NCBI RefSeq assembly: GCF_030732065.1
Contig: NZ_JAVBHX010000010.1
Location: 1 to 64,000, forward strand
Direction: 5' to 3'
DNA length: 64,000 nucleotides
Source: Oceanimonas aquatica
GTDB lineage: Bacteria; Pseudomonadota; Gammaproteobacteria; Enterobacterales; Aeromonadaceae
The position numbers and the translations under genes are program-made. Under the pieces are notes generated by a model. That model searched no databases, was not told the origin of the DNA, and saw nothing but the letters and a program-made list of their open reading frames with translations. The stretch's first letter is position 1; each line of letters opens with the position of its first letter. Of this stretch, positions 51,910 to 62,604 are shown piece by piece.

Positions 51910-52815
51910 TCAGAAATAATGCCTGATCTCCATGTAACGGGAGCGAATATGTTCGATCAGCAGTTTTATCTTGCGGGGCGGTTGCCGGTTGTAGGGGTAC
52001 ACCGCGTAAATGCCCAGCACCTTGCCCACCCGGCTGGGCAACAGCTCCACCAGCCGGCCCGCCTGCAAATCCGTATACACCAGGCAGCGGGGCACATAAG
52101 CCAGGCCATGACCGGCCAGAGCAGCCTTGCGCAGGGCCGCGGCATTGTCGGTGGAGAAGTTGCCGCTTACTCGCAGCGAATAGGTCTCACCAAAGCGTCT
52201 GAACAGCCAGTCCCGGGCGCCGCTTTCCTGATAGCTGTAAATCAGGCAGTTATGCTGCATCAGATCTTCCGGCACCTGGGGCTTGCCGTGACGACTGAGG
52301 TAGGCGGGGGCGGCGCAGATGGTCCAGCGCGAGTCCAGAATATGGCGGGCGATCAGGCTGGAGTCTTCCAGATGACCGGTGCGGATCACCAGATCAAAGC
52401 CTTCCGCCACCAGATCCACAAAACGGTTGTCCAGCGACATGTCGACGCTGATAGCCGGATGCAGCTCACAAAATTGCGCCACCGCCTCGGCCAGCAACAG
52501 ATCGCCGGAAATGGTGGGCACCGACATGCGAATGTGGCCCTGCAGGGAGTCGCTGTAGCCGGTCACCGCATCAAAGGCCTCCTGGGCCGTTTGTGCCACC
52601 ACCTGAGCCCGCTCAAACAATACCCGGCCCGCCTCGGTCAGGGTCAGGCGCCGCGTGGTGCGGTAAATCAGGGTGCTGCCCAGCTCGGCTTCCAGCCGAG
52701 CGATACGCTTGCTCACCACCGAGTTGGTCAGACCATGAGCGTCGGCAGCCTTGCTGAAGGAGCCCAGCTCCATCACCTGAGCAAACAGAATGAGATCGTC
52801 GGTTCTCGGCATCAT
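51910..52815 (-). CDS. LysR-family regulator of the lactate genes (probable)
   Basis: A 301-residue regulator with the winged helix (DDLILFAQVMELGSFSKAADAHGLTNSVVSKRIARLEAEL) and an effector domain of the DmlR/CrgA-like kind. It is divergent from the lactate permease gene with 157 bp between, the usual layout for a LysR regulator and its target. Control of lldP-lldEFG-dld is therefore inferred. MM at the start leaves 52815 or 52812. Confidence 0.85.
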   Translation of the reverse strand: MMPRTDDLILFAQVMELGSFSKAADAHGLTNSVVSKRIARLEAELGSTLIYRTTRRLTLTEAGRVLFERAQVVAQTAQEAFDAVTGYSDSLQGHIRMSVPTISGDLLLAEAVAQFCELHPAISVDMSLDNRFVDLVAEGFDLVIRTGHLEDSSLIARHILDSRWTICAAPAYLSRHGKPQVPEDLMQHNCLIYSYQESGARDWLFRRFGETYSLRVSGNFSTDNAAALRKAALAGHGLAYVPRCLVYTDLQAGRLVELLPSRVGKVLGIYAVYPYNRQPPRKIKLLIEHIRSRYMEIRHYF

Positions 52816-52972
52816 TTAACCAGTTTTGGAAACAATAAGTTTCATTAAGCCTATATATCCACAAAAAACAAGGAATTAAAGTTTACATTCGATTAACACA
52901 CTGAGTGCCGTCGTACTCTACCTTAAGGAGAAGGGTGGAAAGGCAGCCACCCCACTGACAAGGACCATAATC

Positions 52973-54673
52973 ATGATGAATGAGACCCTGCTGGCATTGC
53001 TGGCCTTTTCACCCATACTGCTCGCCGCCGTACTGCTGGTGGGCCTGCAATGGCCGGCCAAGCGCGCCATGCCCCTGGCTTTTATACTGACCGTGATTAT
53101 CGCGCTCTGGATCTGGGACATGACCGGCACCCGGGTGCTGGCTTCAGCCCTGCAGGGGCTGGTGATTTCCGTCTCGCTGCTGTGGATCATCTTCGGCGCC
53201 ATTCTGCTGCTCAATACCCTCAAGCATACCGGCGCCATTACCACCATTCGCAACGGCTTTACCGCCATCAGCCCGGACCGGCGTATTCAGGCCATCATTG
53301 TAGCCTGGTGCTTTGGCTGCTTTATTGAAGGCGCCTCGGGCTTTGGTACCCCAGCCGCGGTGGCGGCACCACTGATGGTGGCACTGGGCTTTCCGGCCCT
53401 GGGTGCGGTGCTGATGGGCATGATGATCCAGAGTACACCGGTATCGTTCGGCGCCGTGGGCACCCCCATTATCGTGGGGGTGACCACCGGCCTCGACAAC
53501 GCCGCCATCAACACCACCCTGAGCGCCGCGGGCTCGGGCTGGCCGGCCTATCTGCAAACCGTGACCAGCAACGTGGCCGTCACCCATGCCATTATCGGCA
53601 TTCTGATGCCGCTGTTCATGTGCATGATGCTGACCCGCTTTTTCGGCAAGGAAAAAAGCTGGAAACAAGGCCTGGAAATCCTGCCCTTTGCCATCTTCGC
53701 CGGCCTCGCCTTTACCGTGCCCTACGCCCTCACCGGCGTGTTTCTCGGTCCCGAGTTTCCGTCGCTGGTCGGCGGCCTGATCGGCCTGGCACTGGTGGTC
53801 GGCGCCGCCCGCAAGGGCTTTCTGGCGCCCAGGCACACCTTTGACTTTCCCGATGAAAAAGACTGGCCGGCCGAGTGGCTGGGCACCCTGGCCGTACACA
53901 AGGAAGACCTGCAGAAAAAGCCCATTGGTCTGGCCCTGGCCTGGTTCCCCTACCTGTTGCTGCCGGTGCTGCTGGTACTGAGCCGCACCAGCGACAGCTT
54001 CAAGGGCCTGCTCACCAGCTGGAACATCGCCTTTGCCAACTTGCTGGGCGAGGCTGGGATCAGCGCCAGCATTCAGCCCCTGTATCTGCCCGGCGGCATT
54101 CTGGTGTTCGTGTCGCTGGTAGCGGTGCTGACTCAGACCCGTTCGCTGAGTTCCTTTGGCCCCGCCATTCACGAGTCGAGCAAAACGCTGATTGGCGCCG
54201 GATTTGTGCTGATGTTTACCGTGCCCATGGTGCGGATCTTCATCAACTCCGGCGTTAACGAAGCCGATATTGCCAGTATGCCGGTCATGGCGGCCAAGGT
54301 GGTGGCGGATCACGTGGGTGACTTCTTTCCGGCCATCAGCGGCGTGATCGGCGCCCTGGGGGCCTTTATTGCCGGCTCCAATACGGTGTCCAACATGATG
54401 TTTTCCCAGTTCCAGTTTGAAGTGGCCCAGACCCTTGGAGTGTCCACCGCCATGGTGGTGGCGCTGCAGGCCGTGGGGGCCGCCGCCGGTAACATGATCG
54501 CCATTCACAACGTGGTGGCGGCCTCGGCCACCGTGGGGCTGCTGGGCCGGGAAGGCACCACCCTGCGCAAAACCGCCCTGCCCACCCTCTACTACCTGGT
54601 GGCCATCGGCGTGATTGGCATGATCGCCATCTATGGAATGGGCATCACGGATCCGCTGCTACAGCTGTCCTGA
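52973..54673 (+). CDS. lldP: L-lactate permease
   Basis: The 566-residue protein has some 12-14 membrane segments and the LctP/GlcA family pattern ([31 protein letters not shown], and [26 protein letters not shown]). It imports lactate, and often glycolate, by proton symport. Placement between glcDEF and the lactate dehydrogenase genes fits a substrate range covering both. A 5' region with CTTAAGGAGAAGG lies about 40 bp upstream, and the RBS next to the ATG is weak (AAGGAC). Confidence 0.93.
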   Translation: MMNETLLALLAFSPILLAAVLLVGLQWPAKRAMPLAFILTVIIALWIWDMTGTRVLASALQGLVISVSLLWIIFGAILLLNTLKHTGAITTIRNGFTAISPDRRIQAIIVAWCFGCFIEGASGFGTPAAVAAPLMVALGFPALGAVLMGMMIQSTPVSFGAVGTPIIVGVTTGLDNAAINTTLSAAGSGWPAYLQTVTSNVAVTHAIIGILMPLFMCMMLTRFFGKEKSWKQGLEILPFAIFAGLAFTVPYALTGVFLGPEFPSLVGGLIGLALVVGAARKGFLAPRHTFDFPDEKDWPAEWLGTLAVHKEDLQKKPIGLALAWFPYLLLPVLLVLSRTSDSFKGLLTSWNIAFANLLGEAGISASIQPLYLPGGILVFVSLVAVLTQTRSLSSFGPAIHESSKTLIGAGFVLMFTVPMVRIFINSGVNEADIASMPVMAAKVVADHVGDFFPAISGVIGALGAFIAGSNTVSNMMFSQFQFEVAQTLGVSTAMVVALQAVGAAAGNMIAIHNVVAASATVGLLGREGTTLRKTALPTLYYLVAIGVIGMIAIYGMGITDPLLQLS

Positions 54674-54730
54674 TGCCGTGCCGCCGGTGCCCGCCGGCGG
54701 CCTTGTTGTAACCCAGACAGGAATTGCCCT

Positions 54731-55501
54731 ATGTCATCCGCCATTCGCCTCTATCCGTCCAGACCCGACAAGGTCTATGTCTACGCCACCTGCCTGGTGG
54801 ATTTGTTTTCGCCCCAAAGCGGGCTGGATGCCATTCGCCTGCTGGAGCTGGCCGGGGTTGAAGTCATCTACGTACCCAAGCAAAGCTGCTGTGGCCAGCC
54901 CGCCTATTCCTCCGGCTACAACGACGACGCCCGTACCACGGCACTCAGCCAGATGGCGCTGTTTCCCGAGCCCTGGCCGGTGATCGTGCTGTCGGGCTCC
55001 TGCGGCGGCATGATGCACCATCACTACCGCCGGCTGTTTGCCGGCAGCGAACACGAACGTAGTGCCAATGAATTCTGTGATCGGGTATTTGAACTCACCG
55101 AGTTTCTGGTGCACGTCTGCCGCATTCGGCTGAAAGATCAGGGGCCCAGCACCTCAGTGGTGCTGCATACCTCCTGCGCCGCCCGCCGGGAAATGAAGGT
55201 GCATGTCACCGCCCGCCAGTTGCTGAGCCAGCTGGAGCAGGTGGAACTGCGCGAGCAGGCCTATGAAAGCGAATGCTGCGGCTTTGGCGGCACCTTTGCG
55301 GTGCGCCACCCGGCCATCAGCGAGGCCATGGTGCAGGACAAGACCCAGCACCTGAGCGACACCCAGGCAGACCAGCTGGTCAGCGCCGACTGGGGCTGCC
55401 TGCTCAATATCAACGGCGCCCTGGAATACCAGGGCCGTACCCTCAAGGGCATTCACCTGGCCAGCTTTCTGCTGAGCCGGCTGGAGGGACAACATGCATA
55501 A
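54731..55501 (+). CDS. lldE: L-lactate dehydrogenase complex protein LldE
   Basis: A 256-residue Fe-S protein with two CCG domains (SCCGQPAYSSGYND and ECCGFGGTFAVRHP). It belongs to the LldEFG (YkgEFG, LutABC) complex that oxidises L-lactate to pyruvate. The gene overlaps lldF by 8 bp. Shewanella uses the same set with a Dld-II enzyme, as here. Confidence 0.94.
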   Translation: MSSAIRLYPSRPDKVYVYATCLVDLFSPQSGLDAIRLLELAGVEVIYVPKQSCCGQPAYSSGYNDDARTTALSQMALFPEPWPVIVLSGSCGGMMHHHYRRLFAGSEHERSANEFCDRVFELTEFLVHVCRIRLKDQGPSTSVVLHTSCAARREMKVHVTARQLLSQLEQVELREQAYESECCGFGGTFAVRHPAISEAMVQDKTQHLSDTQADQLVSADWGCLLNINGALEYQGRTLKGIHLASFLLSRLEGQHA

Positions 55502-56912
55502 CCAGCCCCAACACTTTCATCCCCAGGCCGAAGCGGCCCTGGCCGACAAGGAGCTGCGCGCCAACTTTCGCGGCGCCATGGACTACCTGCGCGACAAGCG
55601 CAAAACCGCCTTTGCCGACCCCGACGAAGAAGCCGCCATTCGCGACCGGGCCGAGGCCATTCGCCAGCGTTGCCTGAGCAAGCTGCCCGAGCTGCTGGAG
55701 CAGCTGGAAAGCAACTGCCTGGCCAACGGCATTCGCGTGCACTGGGCGGAAAACGCCGAGCAGGCCAACGCCATTTTCACCGACATCATTCAGTCCCACG
55801 GCGGCACCCTGGCGGTGAAGGGCAAGTCGATGGTGAGCGAGGAGATCGAACTCAATGACGCCATGGCCAAGGAAGGCATCACCTGCCTGGAAAGCGACAT
55901 GGGCGAATACATAGTACAGCTCGGCGAGGAAACGCCGTCCCACATCATCATGCCCGCCATTCACAAGAACAAGCAGCAGGTGGCCGACCTGTTTGCCGAG
56001 CACGTACCCGGCTTTGAACACACCCTGGATGTGGACACCCTGATCCAGACCGGCCGCCGCGTGTTGCGGGAGAAATACCGCACCGCCGACGTGGGCGTGT
56101 CCGGGGTCAACTTCGCGGTGGCCGAAACCGGCACCCTCTGCCTGGTGGAAAATGAGGGTAATGGCCGCATGTGCACTACTGTGCCCGAGGTGCATATCGC
56201 CATTACAGGCATCGAAAAGGTGGTGGAATTCCTGGCCGACGTACCGCCGCTGTTCAGCGCCCTCACCCGCTCCGCCACCGGCCAGCTGATCACCACCTAT
56301 TTCAACATGATCAGTGGCCCGCGCAAGGATGATGAACTGGACGGCCCCAAGGAAGTGCACCTGGTGCTGCTCGACAACGGCCGTAGTCAGGCCTTTGCCG
56401 ACGAAGAGCTGCGCAAGACCCTGCAATGCATTCGCTGCGGCGCCTGCATGAACCATTGCCCTGTCTATACCCGCATTGGCGGCCACGCCTACGGCACCGT
56501 CTATCCCGGCCCCATCGGCAAGATCATCTCGCCGCACCTGATGGGGCTGGAGGCCACGCAGGATCTGCCTACCGCCTCCAGCCTGTGCGGCGCCTGCGGC
56601 GAAGTATGCCCGGTGCGCATTCCCATTCCTGAGCTGCTGCAGCGGCTGCGCCACGAGGCCAAGCAGGATCCCGACCCTCGCGCCTTGCCCCTGCGCGGCC
56701 AGAAGGCGGCGGCCAGCAACACCGAGGCCTTTATCTGGCGCAGCTTTGCCCTGGCCACCCGCCAGCCGGCGCTGTACCGTATGATGACCTGGTGCGCCAC
56801 CCGGCTGCGGCGGCTGATCCCGAGCAAACTGGGTCCCTGGACCCGCTGCCGCACCGCGCCCAGACCCGCCGCCCGCACCCTGCGTGAACTCATGGCCGAG
56901 AGGAACAAATAA
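55494..56912 (+). CDS. lldF: L-lactate dehydrogenase complex protein LldF
   Basis: The 472-residue protein has an N-terminal LUD domain (about 60-300) and two 4Fe-4S motifs (CIRCGACMNHCPVYTRIGG and CGACGEVCPVRIPI). The length matches E. coli YkgF (475). It links LldE and LldG in L-lactate oxidation. Its stop overlaps the lldG start by 1 bp. Confidence 0.95.
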   Translation: MHNQPQHFHPQAEAALADKELRANFRGAMDYLRDKRKTAFADPDEEAAIRDRAEAIRQRCLSKLPELLEQLESNCLANGIRVHWAENAEQANAIFTDIIQSHGGTLAVKGKSMVSEEIELNDAMAKEGITCLESDMGEYIVQLGEETPSHIIMPAIHKNKQQVADLFAEHVPGFEHTLDVDTLIQTGRRVLREKYRTADVGVSGVNFAVAETGTLCLVENEGNGRMCTTVPEVHIAITGIEKVVEFLADVPPLFSALTRSATGQLITTYFNMISGPRKDDELDGPKEVHLVLLDNGRSQAFADEELRKTLQCIRCGACMNHCPVYTRIGGHAYGTVYPGPIGKIISPHLMGLEATQDLPTASSLCGACGEVCPVRIPIPELLQRLRHEAKQDPDPRALPLRGQKAAASNTEAFIWRSFALATRQPALYRMMTWCATRLRRLIPSKLGPWTRCRTAPRPAARTLRELMAERNK

Positions 56913-57565
56913 TGTCGACCGCCCGTACCGCCATTTTTGACCGGCTGCGCCGGGTTAATGCGCAGCCATTGTCCGCCCCGGAGCCGGACTACCCCATCTG
57001 GAACGACACCGACTCCGACACCATGCAGGCCCGGCTGACCGAACTGCTGGAGCAAAACCACGCCGAGGTGATATCCCTGCCCCGCGCCGGCCTGATCGCC
57101 ACCCTGCGGGAGCGGCTGGCTCAAGGCAAACTGAAGCGGGTGGCCACCGGCACCGGTGGTGAATTTTTTGATGACATCACCCAGGCCTTGAATGGCACTG
57201 CCGAGCGAGTCTGCTTTGACCGCCCATTGGAGGAGTGGAAGGACGAGCTGTTCAACACCATTGATGCCGGCATCACCGGCTGCCATGGCGCCATTGCCGC
57301 CACCGGCAGCCTGGTGCTGTGGCCGGGCCCGGAGGAACCACGCACCCTGTCGCTGGTGCCGCCGCATCATATCGCCATTCTGAAGGCCTCCACCCTGCAC
57401 ACCAACCTGCCGGCCATGATGACGGATGAGGGCTGGAATCAGGCCATGCCCACCAACCTGCTGCTTGTATCGGGCCCGTCCAAAACCGCCGACATTCAGC
57501 AAACCCTGGCCTACGGCGCCCACGGCCCCAGTGCGCTGACGGTATTGATCCTGGAGGATGCCTGA
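56912..57565 (+). CDS. lldG: L-lactate dehydrogenase complex protein LldG
   Basis: A 217-residue LUD-domain protein (YkgG/LutC family) with AAIAATGSLVLWPGPEEPRTLSLVPPHHIAI and a C-terminal ending at LILED. It completes LldEFG. Both of its ends overlap neighbours by 1 bp (TAATG and TGATG junctions), showing a tightly packed operon. Confidence 0.93.
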   Translation: MSTARTAIFDRLRRVNAQPLSAPEPDYPIWNDTDSDTMQARLTELLEQNHAEVISLPRAGLIATLRERLAQGKLKRVATGTGGEFFDDITQALNGTAERVCFDRPLEEWKDELFNTIDAGITGCHGAIAATGSLVLWPGPEEPRTLSLVPPHHIAILKASTLHTNLPAMMTDEGWNQAMPTNLLLVSGPSKTADIQQTLAYGAHGPSALTVLILEDA

Positions 57566-60366
57566 TGGAGGCCCGCTACCAGCGGCTGGCTGACGAGCTG
57601 GCCGGCTTTCTGCCGAATGAACGTATTATTACCGATACATCCCTGTGCCTGGCCTACGGCACCGACGCCAGCTTTTACCGGCTGCTGCCCAAACTGGTGC
57701 TGCGGCTGGCAAGCACAGACGAAGTAATACGCGTGCTGGCGGCCTGCCGGCAGCATAACATTCACTGCACCTTTCGCGCCGCCGGCACCAGTCTGTCGGG
57801 CCAGGCGGTGTCCGACTCGGTATTGATCACCCTGACCGACGACTGGCGCGGCCACCGTATCGAGGATGACGGCCAACGTATCGCACTGCAACCGGGAGTG
57901 ATCGGTGCCGACGCCAACCGTTACCTGGTGCGCTACGGCCGCAAGATTGGCCCGGATCCGGCGTCCATCAACAGCTGCAAGATCGGCGGCATTGCCGCCA
58001 ATAATGCTTCAGGCATGTGCTGCGGTACGGCGCAGAACTCCTACCGCACCCTGCACGGCCTCAGCCTGGTGCTGGCCGACGGCACGCAACTGGATACGCG
58101 CGATGCCGCCAGCCGGGCCCGCTTTGCCGAACAAAAACCCGAGTTGCTGGCCGGGCTGAAACAACTGAGTGAGGAGGTCAAGGCCAACGCCGAGCTGAGC
58201 GAACGCATTCGCCACAAGTACCGGCTGAAAAACACCACCGGCTACAGCCTGAACGCCCTGGTCGACTTTGACGATCCCTTCGACATGCTGGCTCACCTGA
58301 TGATTGGATCCGAAGGCACCCTCGGCTTTATGGCCGAGGTCAGTTATCACACTGTGCCCGATCATCCGTTCAAGGCATCCTGCCTGCTGGTGTATGCCGA
58401 CATAGAGACCACCTGCCGGGCGGTGACCGCCCTGGCCGACACACCAGTGGCGGCGGTGGAGCTGATGGACGGTCGAGCCCTGGCCTCCATTGCCGGCAAG
58501 CCGGGCATGCCCGACTTTATCAATGAGCTGGACACGGAAGCCGCCGCCCTGCTGGTGGAGGTGCACGGCGCCGATGAGACCGAACTGCTGGAAAAATGCG
58601 AGCGGGCCATGGCCGCGGTGACGCCCTTTGATCGCCGCAACCAGGTGGCTTTTACTCAGGATAAAGCCACCTGCGCCACCCTCTGGGCCATGCGCAAGGG
58701 CATGTTTCCGGCGGTGGGCGCTATGCGTGAGACCGGCACCACCGTGATTATCGAGGATGTGGCCTTCCCGGTCGAAGAGCTGGCCCCGGCGGTAAGAAAG
58801 CTAACGGCGCTGTTTGAACGTTTTGGCTACCATGAAGCCATTATTTTCGGCCATGCCCTGGCCGGCAATCTGCACTTTGTATTCACTCAGGGCTTTGATG
58901 CCCAGAGCGAACTGGATCGCTACGGCGGCTTTATGGACGCCGTGGCCGAGCTGGTGGCGGTGGACTACGGCGGTTCGCTCAAGGCCGAGCATGGTACCGG
59001 CCGTAACATGGCGCCCTATGTAGAGCTGGAATGGGGCAAGGACGGCTACGCCCTGATGCAACGCATCAAGGCGCTGTTCGACCCGGACGGCCTGCTTAAC
59101 CCCGGGGTGATCCTCAACGAGGACCATCAGGCCCACCTGAAAGACCTGAAACCCCTGCCCGCCGCCGACACCATTGTCGACAAGTGCATTGAATGCGGCT
59201 TTTGCGAGGCGGTGTGTCCGTCCCGGGATCTGAGCCTGACCCCGCGCCAGCGCATTGTGCTGTTCCGCGAGCTAAGCCGCCGGGCTGCCGCCGGCGAGCA
59301 AACCGCCGACACGCTGCAAACCGTGTTCGATAAACAGGGCATCGACACCTGTGCCGCCACCGGCCTGTGTGCCCAGCGCTGCCCGGTGGGCATCAACACC
59401 GGTGATCTGGTGCGCCAGCTGCGCACCGCCCGTTATCAAAAGTTCGAGCCCATCGCCCGCTGGACCGCCAGTCACTTCACCGCCACCACCAAGGCGGTGG
59501 CGCTGGGGCTGAATGCCGCCCATCTTGGCCGCAAACTGCTGGGCGAAAAGTCCATGACCCGGCTGAATGCCAGGCTGCGCAAGGTCAGCAACAATCGGGT
59601 GCCGCTGTGGTTGCCGGAAACCCCGGCTGCCAACCCGCACCAGCCCAAGGCCGGCGGCACCGGCCCTGACAAGGTGGTGTATTTCCCGTCCTGCGCCAGC
59701 CGCACGCTGGGAGCGGAGCCTGGCGCGAAAGACCCCCGCTCGCTTACCGAGGTGACCCTGGCGGTGCTTAAAAAAGCCGGCTTTGAGGTGATATTGCCTG
59801 AGTCCCTCAGCAGCCTGTGCTGTGGCATGCCCTATCAGAGCAAGGGCATGATGGATCTCGCCGACAACAAGGCCACCGAGCTGGAAGACGCCCTCTGGCA
59901 AGCCAGCGAACAGGGCCGCTGGCCGGTACTGATGGACACCAGCCCCTGTGCCAAACGCAGCCTGGAAACCAGTCGCCGGCCCCTTCAGGTGTTTGAACCG
60001 GTGCAATTTGTGCTGGAACAGGCGCAGGAGCGGCTGACACTGACCCCGGTGAATGAGACGGTCATGCTGCACATTACCTGCAGCAGCCGGCGCATGGGCC
60101 TGGCCGATGCCATGCTGACCCTGGCCCGGCGCTGCGCCGACACCGTGGTGGTGCCCGAGCATATCGAGTGCTGCGGCTTTGCCGGCGACAAGGGCTTTAC
60201 CACCCCCGAGCTGAACGCCGCGGCGCTCAAACCATTGCGGCAACAGGTGCCGACGGGCTGCACCCGGGGTGTGAGCAACAGCCGTACCTGCGAACTGGGG
60301 CTCAGCCACCACAGCGGCATCAACTACGAGTCCATTCTCTATCTGGTGGATGAAGCCAGCCATTGA
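57565..60366 (+). CDS. FAD/Fe-S D-lactate dehydrogenase (Dld-II type)
   Basis: A 933-residue fusion: FAD-binding PCMH domain (FRAAGTSLSGQAVSDSV), FAD-oxidase C domain (KAEHGTGRNMAPYVE), two 4Fe-4S motifs (CIECGFCEAVCPSRD and CAATGLCAQRCPVG), and C-terminal CCG domains (LCCGMPYQSKG, ECCGFAGDKG). It is similar in size to the Dld-II of Shewanella (934). It should oxidise D-lactate with quinone as acceptor. It closes the lldE-F-G-dld operon and is followed by a terminator hairpin. Confidence 0.93.
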   Translation: MEARYQRLADELAGFLPNERIITDTSLCLAYGTDASFYRLLPKLVLRLASTDEVIRVLAACRQHNIHCTFRAAGTSLSGQAVSDSVLITLTDDWRGHRIEDDGQRIALQPGVIGADANRYLVRYGRKIGPDPASINSCKIGGIAANNASGMCCGTAQNSYRTLHGLSLVLADGTQLDTRDAASRARFAEQKPELLAGLKQLSEEVKANAELSERIRHKYRLKNTTGYSLNALVDFDDPFDMLAHLMIGSEGTLGFMAEVSYHTVPDHPFKASCLLVYADIETTCRAVTALADTPVAAVELMDGRALASIAGKPGMPDFINELDTEAAALLVEVHGADETELLEKCERAMAAVTPFDRRNQVAFTQDKATCATLWAMRKGMFPAVGAMRETGTTVIIEDVAFPVEELAPAVRKLTALFERFGYHEAIIFGHALAGNLHFVFTQGFDAQSELDRYGGFMDAVAELVAVDYGGSLKAEHGTGRNMAPYVELEWGKDGYALMQRIKALFDPDGLLNPGVILNEDHQAHLKDLKPLPAADTIVDKCIECGFCEAVCPSRDLSLTPRQRIVLFRELSRRAAAGEQTADTLQTVFDKQGIDTCAATGLCAQRCPVGINTGDLVRQLRTARYQKFEPIARWTASHFTATTKAVALGLNAAHLGRKLLGEKSMTRLNARLRKVSNNRVPLWLPETPAANPHQPKAGGTGPDKVVYFPSCASRTLGAEPGAKDPRSLTEVTLAVLKKAGFEVILPESLSSLCCGMPYQSKGMMDLADNKATELEDALWQASEQGRWPVLMDTSPCAKRSLETSRRPLQVFEPVQFVLEQAQERLTLTPVNETVMLHITCSSRRMGLADAMLTLARRCADTVVVPEHIECCGFAGDKGFTTPELNAAALKPLRQQVPTGCTRGVSNSRTCELGLSHHSGINYESILYLVDEASH

Positions 60367-60370
60367 CTCT

Positions 60371-60391
60371 CAACGCCCCTGCGGGGGCGTT
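60371..60391 (+). terminator. Terminator of the lactate operon
   Basis: AACGCCCC-TGC-GGGGGCGTT with a short T-run directly after the dld stop codon. Confidence 0.75.
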
Positions 60392-60407
60392 TGACTGCCA
60401 AGACATC

Positions 60408-60423
60408 TGTTTCATGTGAAACA
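60408..60423. promoter_or_regulatory. parS-like site 3 (one mismatch)
   Basis: TGTTTCATGTGAAACA differs from the parS consensus at one central base (T for C). It lies in the 192-bp intergenic space between dld and the Rid-family gene, 48 kb from site 1. ParB often tolerates this change, but binding must be tested. Confidence 0.7.
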
Positions 60424-60558
60424 CTCATAAGGAGCAACCGCCCGCAGCGTGATCAAGCCCCGGTTGTTTGGCATTTCTCCACATCCATGGTTTACAACGC
60501 TGGTACTAACGGTAAGGTCTTGCTTTTACTGTCGAGATGAAACCAAAGAGAGATACAA

Positions 60559-60909
60559 ATGACTATTGAACGCCAGCAGACCGGCCAGCGCATGAGCCGC
60601 ATCGTCAAGCACAACGGCACCATCTATCTGTGCGGCCAGGTGTGCAAGGACGCCACTCAGGACATCGCCGAGCAAACGGCGACCATGCTGGACAAGGTGG
60701 ATGAACTGCTGCTGGAAGCCGGTTCCGGCCGTGAGCACATTCTCTCCGCCACCATCTACCTGAAGACCATGGCCGATTTCGCCGCCATGAACGCGGTATG
60801 GGACGCCTGGGTACCGGAAGGCCATGCTCCCGCCCGGGCCTGCGTGGAAGCAGCCATGGCCCGCCCCGAGCTGCTGGTGGAAATCTCGGTAGTGGCCGCC
60901 GAGGCCTGA
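60559..60909 (+). CDS. Rid-family protein (RidA-like deaminase)
   Basis: A 116-residue YjgF/Rid protein with the family core ([36 protein letters not shown] and [22 protein letters not shown]) and [22 protein letters not shown] near the end, which includes the conserved Arg. Rid proteins hydrolyse reactive enamine or imine intermediates. This copy resembles the YoaB/Rid2-like groups more than true RidA. GAGAGA upstream. Single gene. Confidence 0.82.
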   Translation: MTIERQQTGQRMSRIVKHNGTIYLCGQVCKDATQDIAEQTATMLDKVDELLLEAGSGREHILSATIYLKTMADFAAMNAVWDAWVPEGHAPARACVEAAMARPELLVEISVVAAEA

Positions 60910-60919
60910 GCTTAAACGC

Positions 60920-60946
60920 AACATGCCGGGACAAGCCCGGCATGTT
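60920..60946 (+). terminator. Hairpin after the Rid-family gene
   Basis: AACATGCCGGG and CCCGGCATGTT are perfect 11-bp arms around ACAAG. The T-run is short, so it is a weak rho-independent terminator or an mRNA end stabiliser. Confidence 0.55.
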
Positions 60947-60969
60947 CCATCTGAAATAACCACTGCCAC

Positions 60970-61000
60970 AAAAAATAAAAGCCCGGTCTGCCGGGCCTTT
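60970..61000 (-). terminator. Terminator of gdhA
   Basis: On the minus strand GCCCGG-CAGA-CCGGGC is followed by TTTTATTTTTT, 27 bp after the gdhA stop. Confidence 0.85.
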
Positions 61001-61026
61001 AAACGTTATTCAGAAAGGGATAGCGG

Positions 61027-62604
<1,578 letters not shown>

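Noticed and set aside
60408-60423. Reading the third parS-like site as an ordinary operator of the Rid-family gene
   Set aside because: The 15 of 16 match to parS and two perfect copies in the same window make ParB the simpler explanation, though not proven.
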